DNA of 64,000 bases, taken from the NCBI GenBank assembly GCA_017428945.1, contig JAFRPW010000005.1, forward strand, positions 1 to 64,000, read 5' to 3'. Shown one piece after another: positions 30,962-37,968 of the stretch. This stretch comes from Bacteroidales bacterium (GTDB lineage: Bacteria > Bacteroidota > Bacteroidia > Bacteroidales > UBA932). The position numbers were made by a program, and so were the translations under genes. Numbering within the stretch: the first letter of the stretch is position 1; each line of letters starts with the position of its first letter. A model generated the notes under the pieces. The model had not been told where the DNA came from. It searched no databases and saw nothing but the letters and a program-made list of their open reading frames with translations.

Positions 30962-31845
30962 TACTCTACGGAATTAATATCGATTAGATTATTAAGGAGT
31001 GCGTATACGGTGAGGCCGGCCACGGTCTTGATGCCGGTCTTGCGGGTAATGTTCTTGCGGTGGGTGATGACGGTGTGGATGGAGATATTGTTGACATCGG
31101 CAATCTCTTTGTTGAGCATGCCTTTGGCAACGCAGACAAGAATTTCCTTCTCCCGCGGGGAAAGGGTGTCGTCCGTGTCCGGTTCCTCTGCCCTGCGGCC
31201 TTCCAGGGCGGTTTCCTCAAGGAGGATGTGGCAGTGGATATCGGCCTCCAGGGCGTTGATGCCGGAGAGAACCTTGAAGGCTTCCTGCTGGTCTGCATTG
31301 GCGGGAAGGTGGGTCATTACAAGGTTGCGGAGGTCGTCAAGGGTCTCCTCCACGCCGGAGTGGTCTTCCTGATATACGCCGGGGCCGAAGTCGTTTCCGT
31401 GGTCCTTGACGTAGGGGAAAACCTTGGTCTCTTCGTATTCGAAGTGTTTGGAGAGCTCTTCCTTGAAGTCCGAGAAGAACTTCCAGATTACCCTCTGGTG
31501 GGCTTCCTCGCAGGGGCACATCATGCGGCCGATGCCGGAGGCAAGGTCCCTCAGGGCAACGTTCACATAGTAGTCGTGGGACCGGGAGAGATACGTGACG
31601 ATTACGCTGTTGTCCGTTCCCTCAAGGTCTTCCGGCCCGGGGCGCCAGCCGTTCTGGGCGTACACCTTGCAGATTACAAGGAAGGTCTTCGCATCTATTC
31701 CGGCAGCGCCGCACACCTCTTCTACCGTGGCGTCTCCATAGCCGAAGGAAAGCCCCATCCTGGCAAAAACACCAAGCAGCGAGGCGTCCTTTTCCAGCAG
31801 TTCCGCCATCTTCATGGAGGGAGAAAAGGATAGTTCAGTGGACAT
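30961..31845 (-). CDS. Hemerythrin-domain LuxR-type transcriptional regulator
   Basis: 294 residues. Residues 1-75 form a DUF1858/ScdA-N-like helical domain (FSPSMKMAELLEKDASLLGV). A hemerythrin-like four-helix bundle follows (SRSHDYYV, HQRVIWKFFSDF, LSKHFEYEE, EDHSGVEETLDDL, DIHCHILLEE), with the His/Glu ligands for a di-iron centre in place. Residues about 228-290 are a LuxR/FixJ helix-turn-helix (LSPREKEILVCVAKGMLNKE, ISIHTVITHRKNI). The order is that of the YtfE/Ric-like iron-site proteins fused to a DNA-binding domain, suggesting a sensor of oxygen, nitric oxide or iron-cluster damage. The link to apt is only positional. Confidence 0.85.
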   Translation of the reverse strand: MSTELSFSPSMKMAELLEKDASLLGVFARMGLSFGYGDATVEEVCGAAGIDAKTFLVICKVYAQNGWRPGPEDLEGTDNSVIVTYLSRSHDYYVNVALRDLASGIGRMMCPCEEAHQRVIWKFFSDFKEELSKHFEYEETKVFPYVKDHGNDFGPGVYQEDHSGVEETLDDLRNLVMTHLPANADQQEAFKVLSGINALEADIHCHILLEETALEGRRAEEPDTDDTLSPREKEILVCVAKGMLNKEIADVNNISIHTVITHRKNITRKTGIKTVAGLTVYALLNNLIDINSVE

Positions 31846-31860
31846 GGCCTTAAGAAATGT

Positions 31861-32385
31861 TTAGAGTGAAGGCGTGGGATCTGCTATTCCGTCCGATGAC
31901 TTGAAGTCGAACTTTGGAGCGTGGTAGGTCCATGTGTACAAGGCGTTTGTGCTCTTGTTGCGGATGGTGAAGGCCTGGCGGAAGACGCGGATTTCCCGGG
32001 CGCCTTCATCGGCGGCACCGATGCGGCCCACAACCTTCCAGCTGCCGGCGGCATACTGATACACCACGGCGCAAAGCGTCTGCGGGGTGCGGCGGGCAAC
32101 CACCAGCTCTACTTCGCGGTCCCCGGTGAAATCGTGCGTGCCGATAACCACTTCTCCCTCACCTTCTTCCAGGACCGTTCCGTTAACGTTCACGGCACCG
32201 GAGAGCACCGACGCCCTCACGTCCTTACCCTTGACGCTGAACCCCAGGGAACCGCTGTCCCCGTAGAAATAACTGTCAAGGCCGATGATGAACGTTGCGG
32301 TCTCATTGTCCGTGTAGGACTTGATCTGGGCCGATGCCGCCACCGCGACAACCAGCAGTGCAAGGAGGGAGATAATCTTTTTCAT
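31861..32385 (-). CDS. Secreted protein of unknown function
   Basis: 174 residues from the ATG at 32385, selected because a TATATTTG box is 6 bases upstream and MKKIISLLALLVVAVAASAQ is a clean signal peptide. The mature part is beta-rich with two similar-looking halves (VNVNGTVLEEGEGEVVIG, VVYQYAAGSWKVVGRIGA). No family recognised. It ends 15 bases before the hemerythrin-LuxR gene, so the three minus-strand genes down to apt may be one unit. Confidence 0.75.
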   Translation of the reverse strand: MKKIISLLALLVVAVAASAQIKSYTDNETATFIIGLDSYFYGDSGSLGFSVKGKDVRASVLSGAVNVNGTVLEEGEGEVVIGTHDFTGDREVELVVARRTPQTLCAVVYQYAAGSWKVVGRIGAADEGAREIRVFRQAFTIRNKSTNALYTWTYHAPKFDFKSSDGIADPTPSL

Positions 32386-32391
32386 ACTTTG

Positions 32392-32399
32392 CAAATATA
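32392..32399 (-). promoter_or_regulatory. -7 box (TATATTTG), minus-strand operon
   Basis: CAAATATA on the plus strand, 6 bases before the ATG at 32385; it faces the fabG promoter 21 bases away. Confidence 0.6.
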
Positions 32400-32420
32400 A
32401 GAAAAAAGGCAAAAATATAG

Positions 32421-32428
32421 TATATTTG
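32421..32428 (+). promoter_or_regulatory. -7 box (TATATTTG) of fabG
   Basis: TATATTTG, 21 bases before the fabG ATG, in an A-rich divergent promoter region shared with the secreted-protein gene. Confidence 0.65.
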
Positions 32429-32449
32429 CAGCCTCAAATTATAGTAATC

Positions 32450-33196
32450 ATGGGACTTTTAGACGGAAAAGTGGCGCTCATCACGGGCGCGGCAAGGGGA
32501 ATAGGCAAGGCTATCGCCCTTAAATTCGCATCCGAGGGCGCAGACGTGGCCTTCACAGACCTTGTTATAAATGAAGCTGCTCAGGAGACCGTTCGCGAGA
32601 TAGAGGCCTTCGGCCATAAGGTAAAGGCATACGCATCCAATGCTGCCAAGTTTGACGAGACCCAGACCGTTGTGGAAGAAATCACTAAGGAGTTCGGCAG
32701 GATCGATATTCTTGTGAACAATGCCGGCATCACCAAGGACGGCCTTGTAATGCGCATGAGCGAGGACCAGTGGGACGCCGTCATCGCCGTTAACATGAAA
32801 AGCGCCTTCAACTTCATCCACGCCGTGGTTCCCGTTATGGCACGCCAGCGCAGCGGAAGCATCATCAACATGGCATCAATCGCCGGCCAGACCGGCAATC
32901 CCGGCCAGGTGAACTACTCCGCCTCCAAGGCCGGCCTCATTGCCATGGCAAAGAGCGTGGCCAAGGAAATGGGCGCACGCGGTATCAGGGCAAACGCCAT
33001 CGCCCCGGGTTATGTGCTCACGGAAATGACCGAGGTCCTTCCCCAGGCCGTCAAGGACGAGTTCATCCGCCTCATCCCCATGAAGCGCGGTGCCACCGTA
33101 GAGGAGATTGCAAATACCGCCCTCTACCTTGGCTCGGACCTCTCTTCCTATGTTTCCGGCCAGGTAATCGCCGTGAACGGCGGCATGTACTGTTAG
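32450..33196 (+). CDS. fabG: 3-oxoacyl-[acyl-carrier-protein] reductase
   Basis: 248 residues from the ATG at 32450, after its promoter; an earlier in-frame start would precede the promoter. Short-chain dehydrogenase with the NADPH motif TGAARGIGKA (residues 12-21), NNAG at 88, the catalytic Ser (NMASIAGQTGN) and YSASKAG with Tyr and Lys, and the FabG-typical ITKDGLVMRMSEDQWD and NAIAPGYVLTEM. It performs the first reduction in each fatty acid elongation cycle. Confidence 0.93.
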   Translation: MGLLDGKVALITGAARGIGKAIALKFASEGADVAFTDLVINEAAQETVREIEAFGHKVKAYASNAAKFDETQTVVEEITKEFGRIDILVNNAGITKDGLVMRMSEDQWDAVIAVNMKSAFNFIHAVVPVMARQRSGSIINMASIAGQTGNPGQVNYSASKAGLIAMAKSVAKEMGARGIRANAIAPGYVLTEMTEVLPQAVKDEFIRLIPMKRGATVEEIANTALYLGSDLSSYVSGQVIAVNGGMYC

Positions 33197-33199
33197 GGC

Positions 33200-33736
33200 A
33201 TGGAAAAGGTGCTTCTCCACGCCTGCTGCGCACCGTGCTCCGGTGCCATTGTGGAATGGATGGGCCAAAACGGCATTAAGCCGGTAATATTTTATTCAAA
33301 CTCGAATATCACTCCCCGGGACGAGTATCAGCACCGTCTTGAGGAGTGTATCCGTTATGCCCGCAAGTGGGGCCTGGAGATAGTTGAGGACAGCTATGAC
33401 CACGACGCCTGGCTTGGTTGCGCTGCCGGCCTTGAGGCTGAACCGGAGCGCGGGGCACGCTGCCTTGAGTGCTTCAAGTACAGGTTATTGCGTGCCGCCC
33501 AATATGCGTCCAAGAACGGGTTTGACACCCTGGCCACTACTTTGGCATCGTCCCGGTGGAAAAGCCTTGAGCAAGTGAATGCTGCCGGTGAATGGGCCTG
33601 TTCACAGGTAACCGGCGTCACATGGTGGGCCCGTAACTGGCGCGCCGGCGGTCTCCAGGAGCGCCGCAACCAGATTATCAAGGAAGAGAACTTCTACAAC
33701 CAGCTCTTCTGCGGCTGCGAGTTCTCACGGCGGTAA
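33200..33736 (+). CDS. queH: Epoxyqueuosine reductase QueH
   Basis: 178 residues. QueH reduces epoxyqueuosine to queuosine in tRNA anticodons and replaces QueG in many bacteria. Visible are LLHACCAPCSGAIVEW (N-terminal CC and C for the Fe-S/metal site), GARCLECFKYRL (CxxC), TLASSRWKSLEQVNAAG and the C-terminal ENFYNQLFCGCEFSRR. It starts 3 bases after fabG. A decayed, internally deleted copy of its 3' end is found 12.8 kb away at 46491-46587, on the other side of the RHS island. Confidence 0.93.
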   Translation: MEKVLLHACCAPCSGAIVEWMGQNGIKPVIFYSNSNITPRDEYQHRLEECIRYARKWGLEIVEDSYDHDAWLGCAAGLEAEPERGARCLECFKYRLLRAAQYASKNGFDTLATTLASSRWKSLEQVNAAGEWACSQVTGVTWWARNWRAGGLQERRNQIIKEENFYNQLFCGCEFSRR

Positions 33737-33738
33737 CC

Positions 33739-33860
33739 GTTACACGCTCACCAACACTTTTCGTCACAGAATGGCGTTTTTGGCTCTGAGGCGGGGTAAA
33801 AAAGTGGCCTCACCAACGTGTTTGCGCGTAGGAGGCCATTTTTGGCGGTGAGAGTGTATC
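33739..33860. repeat. Long palindromic intergenic element B
   Basis: GTTACACGCTCACC (33739-33752) and GGTGAGAGTGTATC (33847-33860) are inverted ends matching at 12 of 14 positions; inside are TTTTTGGC/GGCCATTTTT segments and an inner TGAGGC/GCCTCA pair. Size and layout resemble element A at 30239-30360. CTCACCAACACTTTT inside it recurs at 36911-36925, at the start of the orphan RHS cassette. Confidence 0.6.
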
Positions 33861-33898
33861 AAACCATTTGCTTATTATGCGTTCAATAATGATGATCT

Positions 33899-34453
33899 TT
33901 AATCATAGAACCCCGGAGGAACTTGTGGTGGAGTTTTGGATATTACCCATGTGGCGGCTTGGTCTGCAAAAAAAATGTAATACCCCTCTAGAAAGCTTTG
34001 AAGTAGTATGAATGGAATAATATCCGATGGTATGGTCTCTAATGAGTAACTATCGTCATCAAAACTAGTAAGGTAGAACCTTACAAGCAGATGAAATGCG
34101 ACACTATTATTAATAAGAGGCTTGTCATTAAAGGAGTATTGTTTTGGCGCAACTTCACTATAATCAATTGATTCGGGATTTGAGAGAGCAGTCTGTAGAA
34201 AAGAATTGTAATCAGGGAAAACATTTCTGTATTGGTCATAATAGACTCTAGCCCTTAAGATGTCATTATCTATAATGATAAACTTATTCCCTCCACATGG
34301 CATGATATTATAGCCCGGAAAAATCTGATGATTTAAAGAACGCTCCATTATCTGTTCCGCCGGTACATGTATTTCGGTGCATGACACAAATATGGCCAGA
34401 ATTATTAAAACAAAAATGACGCTCTTCTTCATTGTATCAGTATCTTGTTTCAT
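33899..34453 (-). CDS. Lipoprotein of unknown function, RHS operon end
   Basis: 184 residues. The ATG at 34453 overlaps the upstream stop by 4 bases; a second ATG at 34432 begins MKKSVIFVLIILAIFVSC. Either way a lipoprotein signal ends at SC. The mature part has no recognised motif; it is rich in Asn, Tyr and Phe. As the last gene of the operon it may be part of an immunity or accessory set for the orphan RHS cassette, which is inferred from position only. Confidence 0.7.
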   Translation of the reverse strand: MKQDTDTMKKSVIFVLIILAIFVSCTEIHVPAEQIMERSLNHQIFPGYNIMPCGGNKFIIIDNDILRARVYYDQYRNVFPDYNSFLQTALSNPESIDYSEVAPKQYSFNDKPLINNSVAFHLLVRFYLTSFDDDSYSLETIPSDIIPFILLQSFLEGYYIFFADQAATWVISKTPPQVPPGFYD

Positions 34454-34980
34454 TCATCACCAAACTGCATAATTGTCTTATTAATTCCCTCCAAAAACGC
34501 ACTGCCACCCTCTGGGCCACTAAGTATTAAGCTACTAAATGTATTAATCTGCTGTTTATCACCATTTACCCATAACTCATATCCAATATGAAAAGCGTAC
34601 TGCTGAAGCAAATCTTTATTCTTTGTTTTGTATAGATATGGCAACACATAATCACGATTGTTTTCTATAATCTTTATGCTATACTTCCCAATAATCTCAG
34701 CAACCGCCCCATCAGCCACCGAACATACCTCGTTGAACAAATGAAAATACAAAGGCCTGACTTTCTCACTTGGCGGAGAAACCAAATCCTCTAATAGAAC
34801 AAAAGTGCGATTATCATCCGTTATCTGCCACTCTTGTAGATAGAAACTTTTAATAAGAGGTGACACCTCTGCGCTATTAATGATTGTTTCTTTTGAGCCG
34901 GGACAAATATCTTCCCAATAGCACAAACAAGCATATGCTTGACACGCTAACAACAATAAAGTAAACATCGAAGTAACCAT
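34450..34980 (-). CDS. Secreted helical protein of unknown function
   Basis: 176 residues. A short hydrophobic N-terminus (MVTSMFTLLLLACQAYA) acts as a signal peptide, with Cys at positions 13, 18 and 20 near its end. The rest is mostly helical (VRPLYFHLFNEVCSVADGAV, AEIIGKYSIKIIENNRDYVL). No family recognised. Starts 6 bases after the membrane-protein gene and overlaps the lipoprotein gene by 4 bases. Confidence 0.7.
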   Translation of the reverse strand: MVTSMFTLLLLACQAYACLCYWEDICPGSKETIINSAEVSPLIKSFYLQEWQITDDNRTFVLLEDLVSPPSEKVRPLYFHLFNEVCSVADGAVAEIIGKYSIKIIENNRDYVLPYLYKTKNKDLLQQYAFHIGYELWVNGDKQQINTFSSLILSGPEGGSAFLEGINKTIMQFGDE

Positions 34981-34986
34981 TTGATT

Positions 34987-35898
34987 CTATTCACAAGTCC
35001 ACGGTTTAAGACTCCTTCTTTTTATCGCCCATTCTGGTAAACCTAATGATAGCCAGCCATCATTTGAATCAACAGGATATCCTTTTAACAGATAGATGTT
35101 TTGATAACCAAACAAACATAGCCTCCTTAATGTAATGAATGACACCCCATTTGTTGAGTAAAAGCTTTGCACTCTTCCGGCACTAAGGTGGCTGACAAAA
35201 CCTTCCAAGGTAGCCGATTCAGCTTCCGCCGTTTCGGAGAAACAGGGACGCATAAAGAATAAGGAGTCTTGTGGTGAGGAGACAAGGTAACCATCTCTTT
35301 CTGGGCAGAAAACAATGCTGTACTGCGACCATTGATTATAATCGTATTGATTATTCTCTATCATGTAATCCACGCCGTCAACATAATAGCTCATTCGCGA
35401 GTCTGGCACTTTGTATAATGAAAATGATAAGGCAATCTGAATGAGCGTACTACTACCAAATACAATAATTCTGTGTATATTCTCTTTCTGGGGCCTGTAA
35501 AGGACGAAGAAAGAATAGAGTGCAACCATTAATGATAGCACCTCTACGCGGAGAATCAATAAAAAGAACAATCCAAATGTAATTGGATAAAAAGTATAAT
35601 AAACCAGTATGAAACAAAGCCATAGAACTAGTAATAGGTAGAACGCAAAGACTATTCTCTTGTTCTTCTTATTAAATATAGCCGCCACAACAATGGCAAG
35701 AGTAATAATAAGAAGAAGGAGAAATACGTCATTCAGGCAATACAAATAGCGATTCGCTTCAACAGGAAGACCTCTTAAACTATATTCAACCCAAGGCGCC
35801 CCTGTCGCCAGGCAAAGATTCAGCCAAGACAAAAAGCCGAAAAGAAGATAACCCAAAAAAGCGATTATGTATCCAGAAACCTTAAAACCTCTTTTCAT
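34987..35898 (-). CDS. Multi-pass membrane protein, candidate immunity protein
   Basis: 303 residues. Five hydrophobic helices lie in the first 160 residues (YIIAFLGYLLFGFLSWLNLC, DVFLLLLIITLAIVVAAIF, FAFYLLLVLWLCFILVYYTF), followed by a soluble domain of about 140 residues. It is the first gene after the orphan RHS C-terminal cassette (4-base gap), the usual place for a cognate immunity gene. That function is inferred from position; the sequence has no recognised family signature. Confidence 0.7.
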   Translation of the reverse strand: MKRGFKVSGYIIAFLGYLLFGFLSWLNLCLATGAPWVEYSLRGLPVEANRYLYCLNDVFLLLLIITLAIVVAAIFNKKNKRIVFAFYLLLVLWLCFILVYYTFYPITFGLFFLLILRVEVLSLMVALYSFFVLYRPQKENIHRIIVFGSSTLIQIALSFSLYKVPDSRMSYYVDGVDYMIENNQYDYNQWSQYSIVFCPERDGYLVSSPQDSLFFMRPCFSETAEAESATLEGFVSHLSAGRVQSFYSTNGVSFITLRRLCLFGYQNIYLLKGYPVDSNDGWLSLGLPEWAIKRRSLKPWTCE

Positions 35899-35902
35899 CC
35901 TT

Positions 35903-36910
35903 TTATTGCGAGTTTAACTGTGAGATTAATTCATTGATGAAAGCTTCTACATCTTCAACTTTTTCGATGTCATTATTATACACGCTAAGACTATTCATAA
36001 CAGAATCGAAATTGACAGGCCTAATTGTCTTAGGGCTAATTGAAACCCCACCCTCACGTAAAGCAGACTGAGTTGTCGTAACACAATTATTCTTCAGTAA
36101 GTGATAAGTATCAATTACTCGAGCGGTGGAATCATTGAAAGAAGGCTTATTAGGATCAGATGGCCTTGTGCCGTTATCAAATAAACCATTAAAATAGTCA
36201 TCTATTTTGGCGTCGTTTCCTTCGGTAATAGAATAAATGGAATAATTCCCCTCATCTCGCACAGATTTCAAATACTCTGACGCTTTTTGACCTGTTTTTA
36301 TATAGAGAACACCTTCACCCCTGGGCGTATACCCACCTAAAGTGCTACCGGAAGAAGACGGCGTTAATGATCCATATCTTCCGTATGTATATATTATGGT
36401 TTGGTTTCCTTCACCGGTAGTAATAAAAGCGTGACCTATCCGGCTTTTCTGTATATATACACGAGGCTTTTTTCCATCATCGTCCAGTAGATTCACGGGA
36501 TCTCCCGCGCAATATGCATATGGAGATATCTCATAGTAATCCTCGCTCTTGGGATCCGGAACCAGCCAGCGACGAAGAGCTGGGCTATAGTGACGGGCGC
36601 CAAAGTCCGTGTAAGGGACACTAAAGTCTATAGATTGATCTTCCTTGCCGCTAAAATGATAACGATGACTCTCTGTGTTTGTAGTGACATTGAGCGGCAA
36701 GGAAGAAACACCGCCATATAATGCATAATCATTACGCTCCAACAGCGCCCCATCGGAGCCGCGAATAACGCCACAAACACTGCCCAGATGATCCGTAACA
36801 TTGTAACGAACACCGGCCACGGTAATTCGCCCGGAACAAATCGAGACTCCCTCAAAAGACAATGCTCCCGTGTTGTTTCTACGATATATCATTGGACCAC
36901 AATAAACCAT
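35903..36910 (-). CDS. Orphan RHS core with papain-like C-terminal toxin candidate
   Basis: 335 residues. Residues 1-148 are near-identical to residues ~1657-1803 of the big RHS protein and hold the RHS core signature (YTDFGARHYSPALRRWLVPD). After DDDGKK the sequence changes entirely to a ~185-residue tip with GHAFITTGEG (His), YTYGRYG and HLLKNNCVTTTQSAL (Cys), a His/Cys arrangement like papain-fold (NlpC/P60- or DUF4105-like) toxin domains. There is no signal peptide, so it is probably a silent cassette that can replace the tip of the main protein by recombination. The ATG lies exactly at the point where homology to the main gene begins. Confidence 0.85.
   Translation of the reverse strand: MVYCGPMIYRRNNTGALSFEGVSICSGRITVAGVRYNVTDHLGSVCGVIRGSDGALLERNDYALYGGVSSLPLNVTTNTESHRYHFSGKEDQSIDFSVPYTDFGARHYSPALRRWLVPDPKSEDYYEISPYAYCAGDPVNLLDDDGKKPRVYIQKSRIGHAFITTGEGNQTIIYTYGRYGSLTPSSSGSTLGGYTPRGEGVLYIKTGQKASEYLKSVRDEGNYSIYSITEGNDAKIDDYFNGLFDNGTRPSDPNKPSFNDSTARVIDTYHLLKNNCVTTTQSALREGGVSISPKTIRPVNFDSVMNSLSVYNNDIEKVEDVEAFINELISQLNSQ
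36475..36908 (-). repeat. ~430-bp direct repeat of the RHS core
   Basis: This stretch matches about 38600-39034 in the main RHS gene at most positions (for example GCCAGCGACGAAGAGCTGGG and ACGGGCGCCAAAGTCCGTGT in both). Repeat copies have the same orientation, so recombination between them would delete the main tip and the two genes after it and place the orphan tip on the full-length protein. Confidence 0.85.
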
Positions 36911-36938
36911 CTCACCAACACTTTTTAATAGTGAGTTA

Positions 36939-37424
36939 TTATTTAGTGGCCACTACGTAGCGGACCTTACCCTTTGAAAAAAAAATTACAGCCTTTTTAA
37001 GGCGTCGTGAAGAATGAATGTGAGAACGGATCTCCAACTCCATGTCCTCCAGTCCTTTGGGTTTTACAAAATAACTTTTCTTTGTTTTTGTTTTACGCCC
37101 TTTGGTTATTTCGACTTTCTTTTCATAGAAATAGTCAATCTCATCCCAATCAAACTCGTAAAAGAACTCCCGCTGAACAAAGCCAACACCGTTATTATCA
37201 ATAACCAGATAAACATTACGAGGATAATTACGTGTTAAGAATAAGTATAGTAACCCTGCAATAACCGCGGCAGCACTGACAAACACAATCTTCAGTTCTT
37301 TCTCATCTAAATAATAAAAATGGCAGACTACAATCCAAAGGGTGATACAAATAGGTATAATAGCTATTAAAAGTGAGCGCAGAGTATTACGTTCGTAAAT
37401 CACATACTTCTTTCTATAGCTCAT
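36939..37424 (-). CDS. Two-helix membrane protein with PH-like domain, candidate immunity protein 2
   Basis: 161 residues: basic N-terminus, two membrane helices (SLLIAIIPICITLWIVVCHF, IVFVSAAAVIAGLLYLFL), then a beta-rich domain (VYLVIDNNGVGFVQREFFYE, FDWDEIDYFYEKKVEI) ending in a helix and FFSKGKVRYVVATK. The layout resembles bacterial PH-domain membrane proteins. It is related to the preceding gene in order of domains and in its C-terminal motif (YYSKGTVQYVMRH there). It overlaps that gene by 11 bases. Confidence 0.7.
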   Translation of the reverse strand: MSYRKKYVIYERNTLRSLLIAIIPICITLWIVVCHFYYLDEKELKIVFVSAAAVIAGLLYLFLTRNYPRNVYLVIDNNGVGFVQREFFYEFDWDEIDYFYEKKVEITKGRKTKTKKSYFVKPKGLEDMELEIRSHIHSSRRLKKAVIFFSKGKVRYVVATK

Positions 37425-37968
37425 AGGGCTTCCTTTTTTTTAAAATGCTTTTACTCCATTTATGACGCATAACATATTGGACCGTCCCTTTAGAATAATA
37501 ATCTACGGCTTCTGAGATACCGCGGTACGTTAGGCCTTCATAATACTCAGTCCAAAAAATACAAATAGTCTGCCCATTATTCAAGATAATGCAATCTTTA
37601 TCTACTATACTAGCACTAACTCCTCCTGGCATATACTGCTCTCTACAAAAATCCACCCTTTTGATTTGCCTCCACTGATAGTTAAATTCCCTATCCGCCA
37701 CATCTATACCTCTGATTCCGTTAAAATCAATAGTGCCAACAATACTATGGAATCTCCCCATAACAAGGTAATAAAAAAAGCAAAGCAAAAAAGGCCAAGT
37801 CGCTATATTAATAAACTTGAACATGCTAACTCCGATTCTATCAAGGGGCTCTGCAATAAAAGGAAAAAACCAACATGATACTTGAAGTAACAATGATGTA
37901 AATAGTAAAAGACCGGCAAGCCCCCCCCTTCTTACTACATATCTGTTTGTGTTTTCACTAATTCTCAT
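37414..37968 (-). CDS. Two-helix membrane protein with PH-like domain, candidate immunity protein 1
   Basis: 184 residues: two membrane helices (GLLLFTSLLLQVSCWFFPFI, IATWPFLLCFFYYLVMG) followed by a beta-rich domain (GTIDFNGIRGIDVADREFNY, WRQIKRVDFCREQY, DCIILNNGQTICIFW) and a C-terminal helix with YYSKGTVQYVMRH. Its start overlaps the RHS stop by 11 bases, as expected for the immunity gene of that toxin; the role is inferred from position. The next gene is a likely paralogue, also with an 11-base overlap. Confidence 0.7.
   Translation of the reverse strand: MRISENTNRYVVRRGGLAGLLLFTSLLLQVSCWFFPFIAEPLDRIGVSMFKFINIATWPFLLCFFYYLVMGRFHSIVGTIDFNGIRGIDVADREFNYQWRQIKRVDFCREQYMPGGVSASIVDKDCIILNNGQTICIFWTEYYEGLTYRGISEAVDYYSKGTVQYVMRHKWSKSILKKRKPYEL

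Noticed and set aside
30314..31372. Open frame of 352 codons on the plus strand
   Set aside because: Antisense to apt and the hemerythrin-LuxR gene, both clearly real; the product has no domain.
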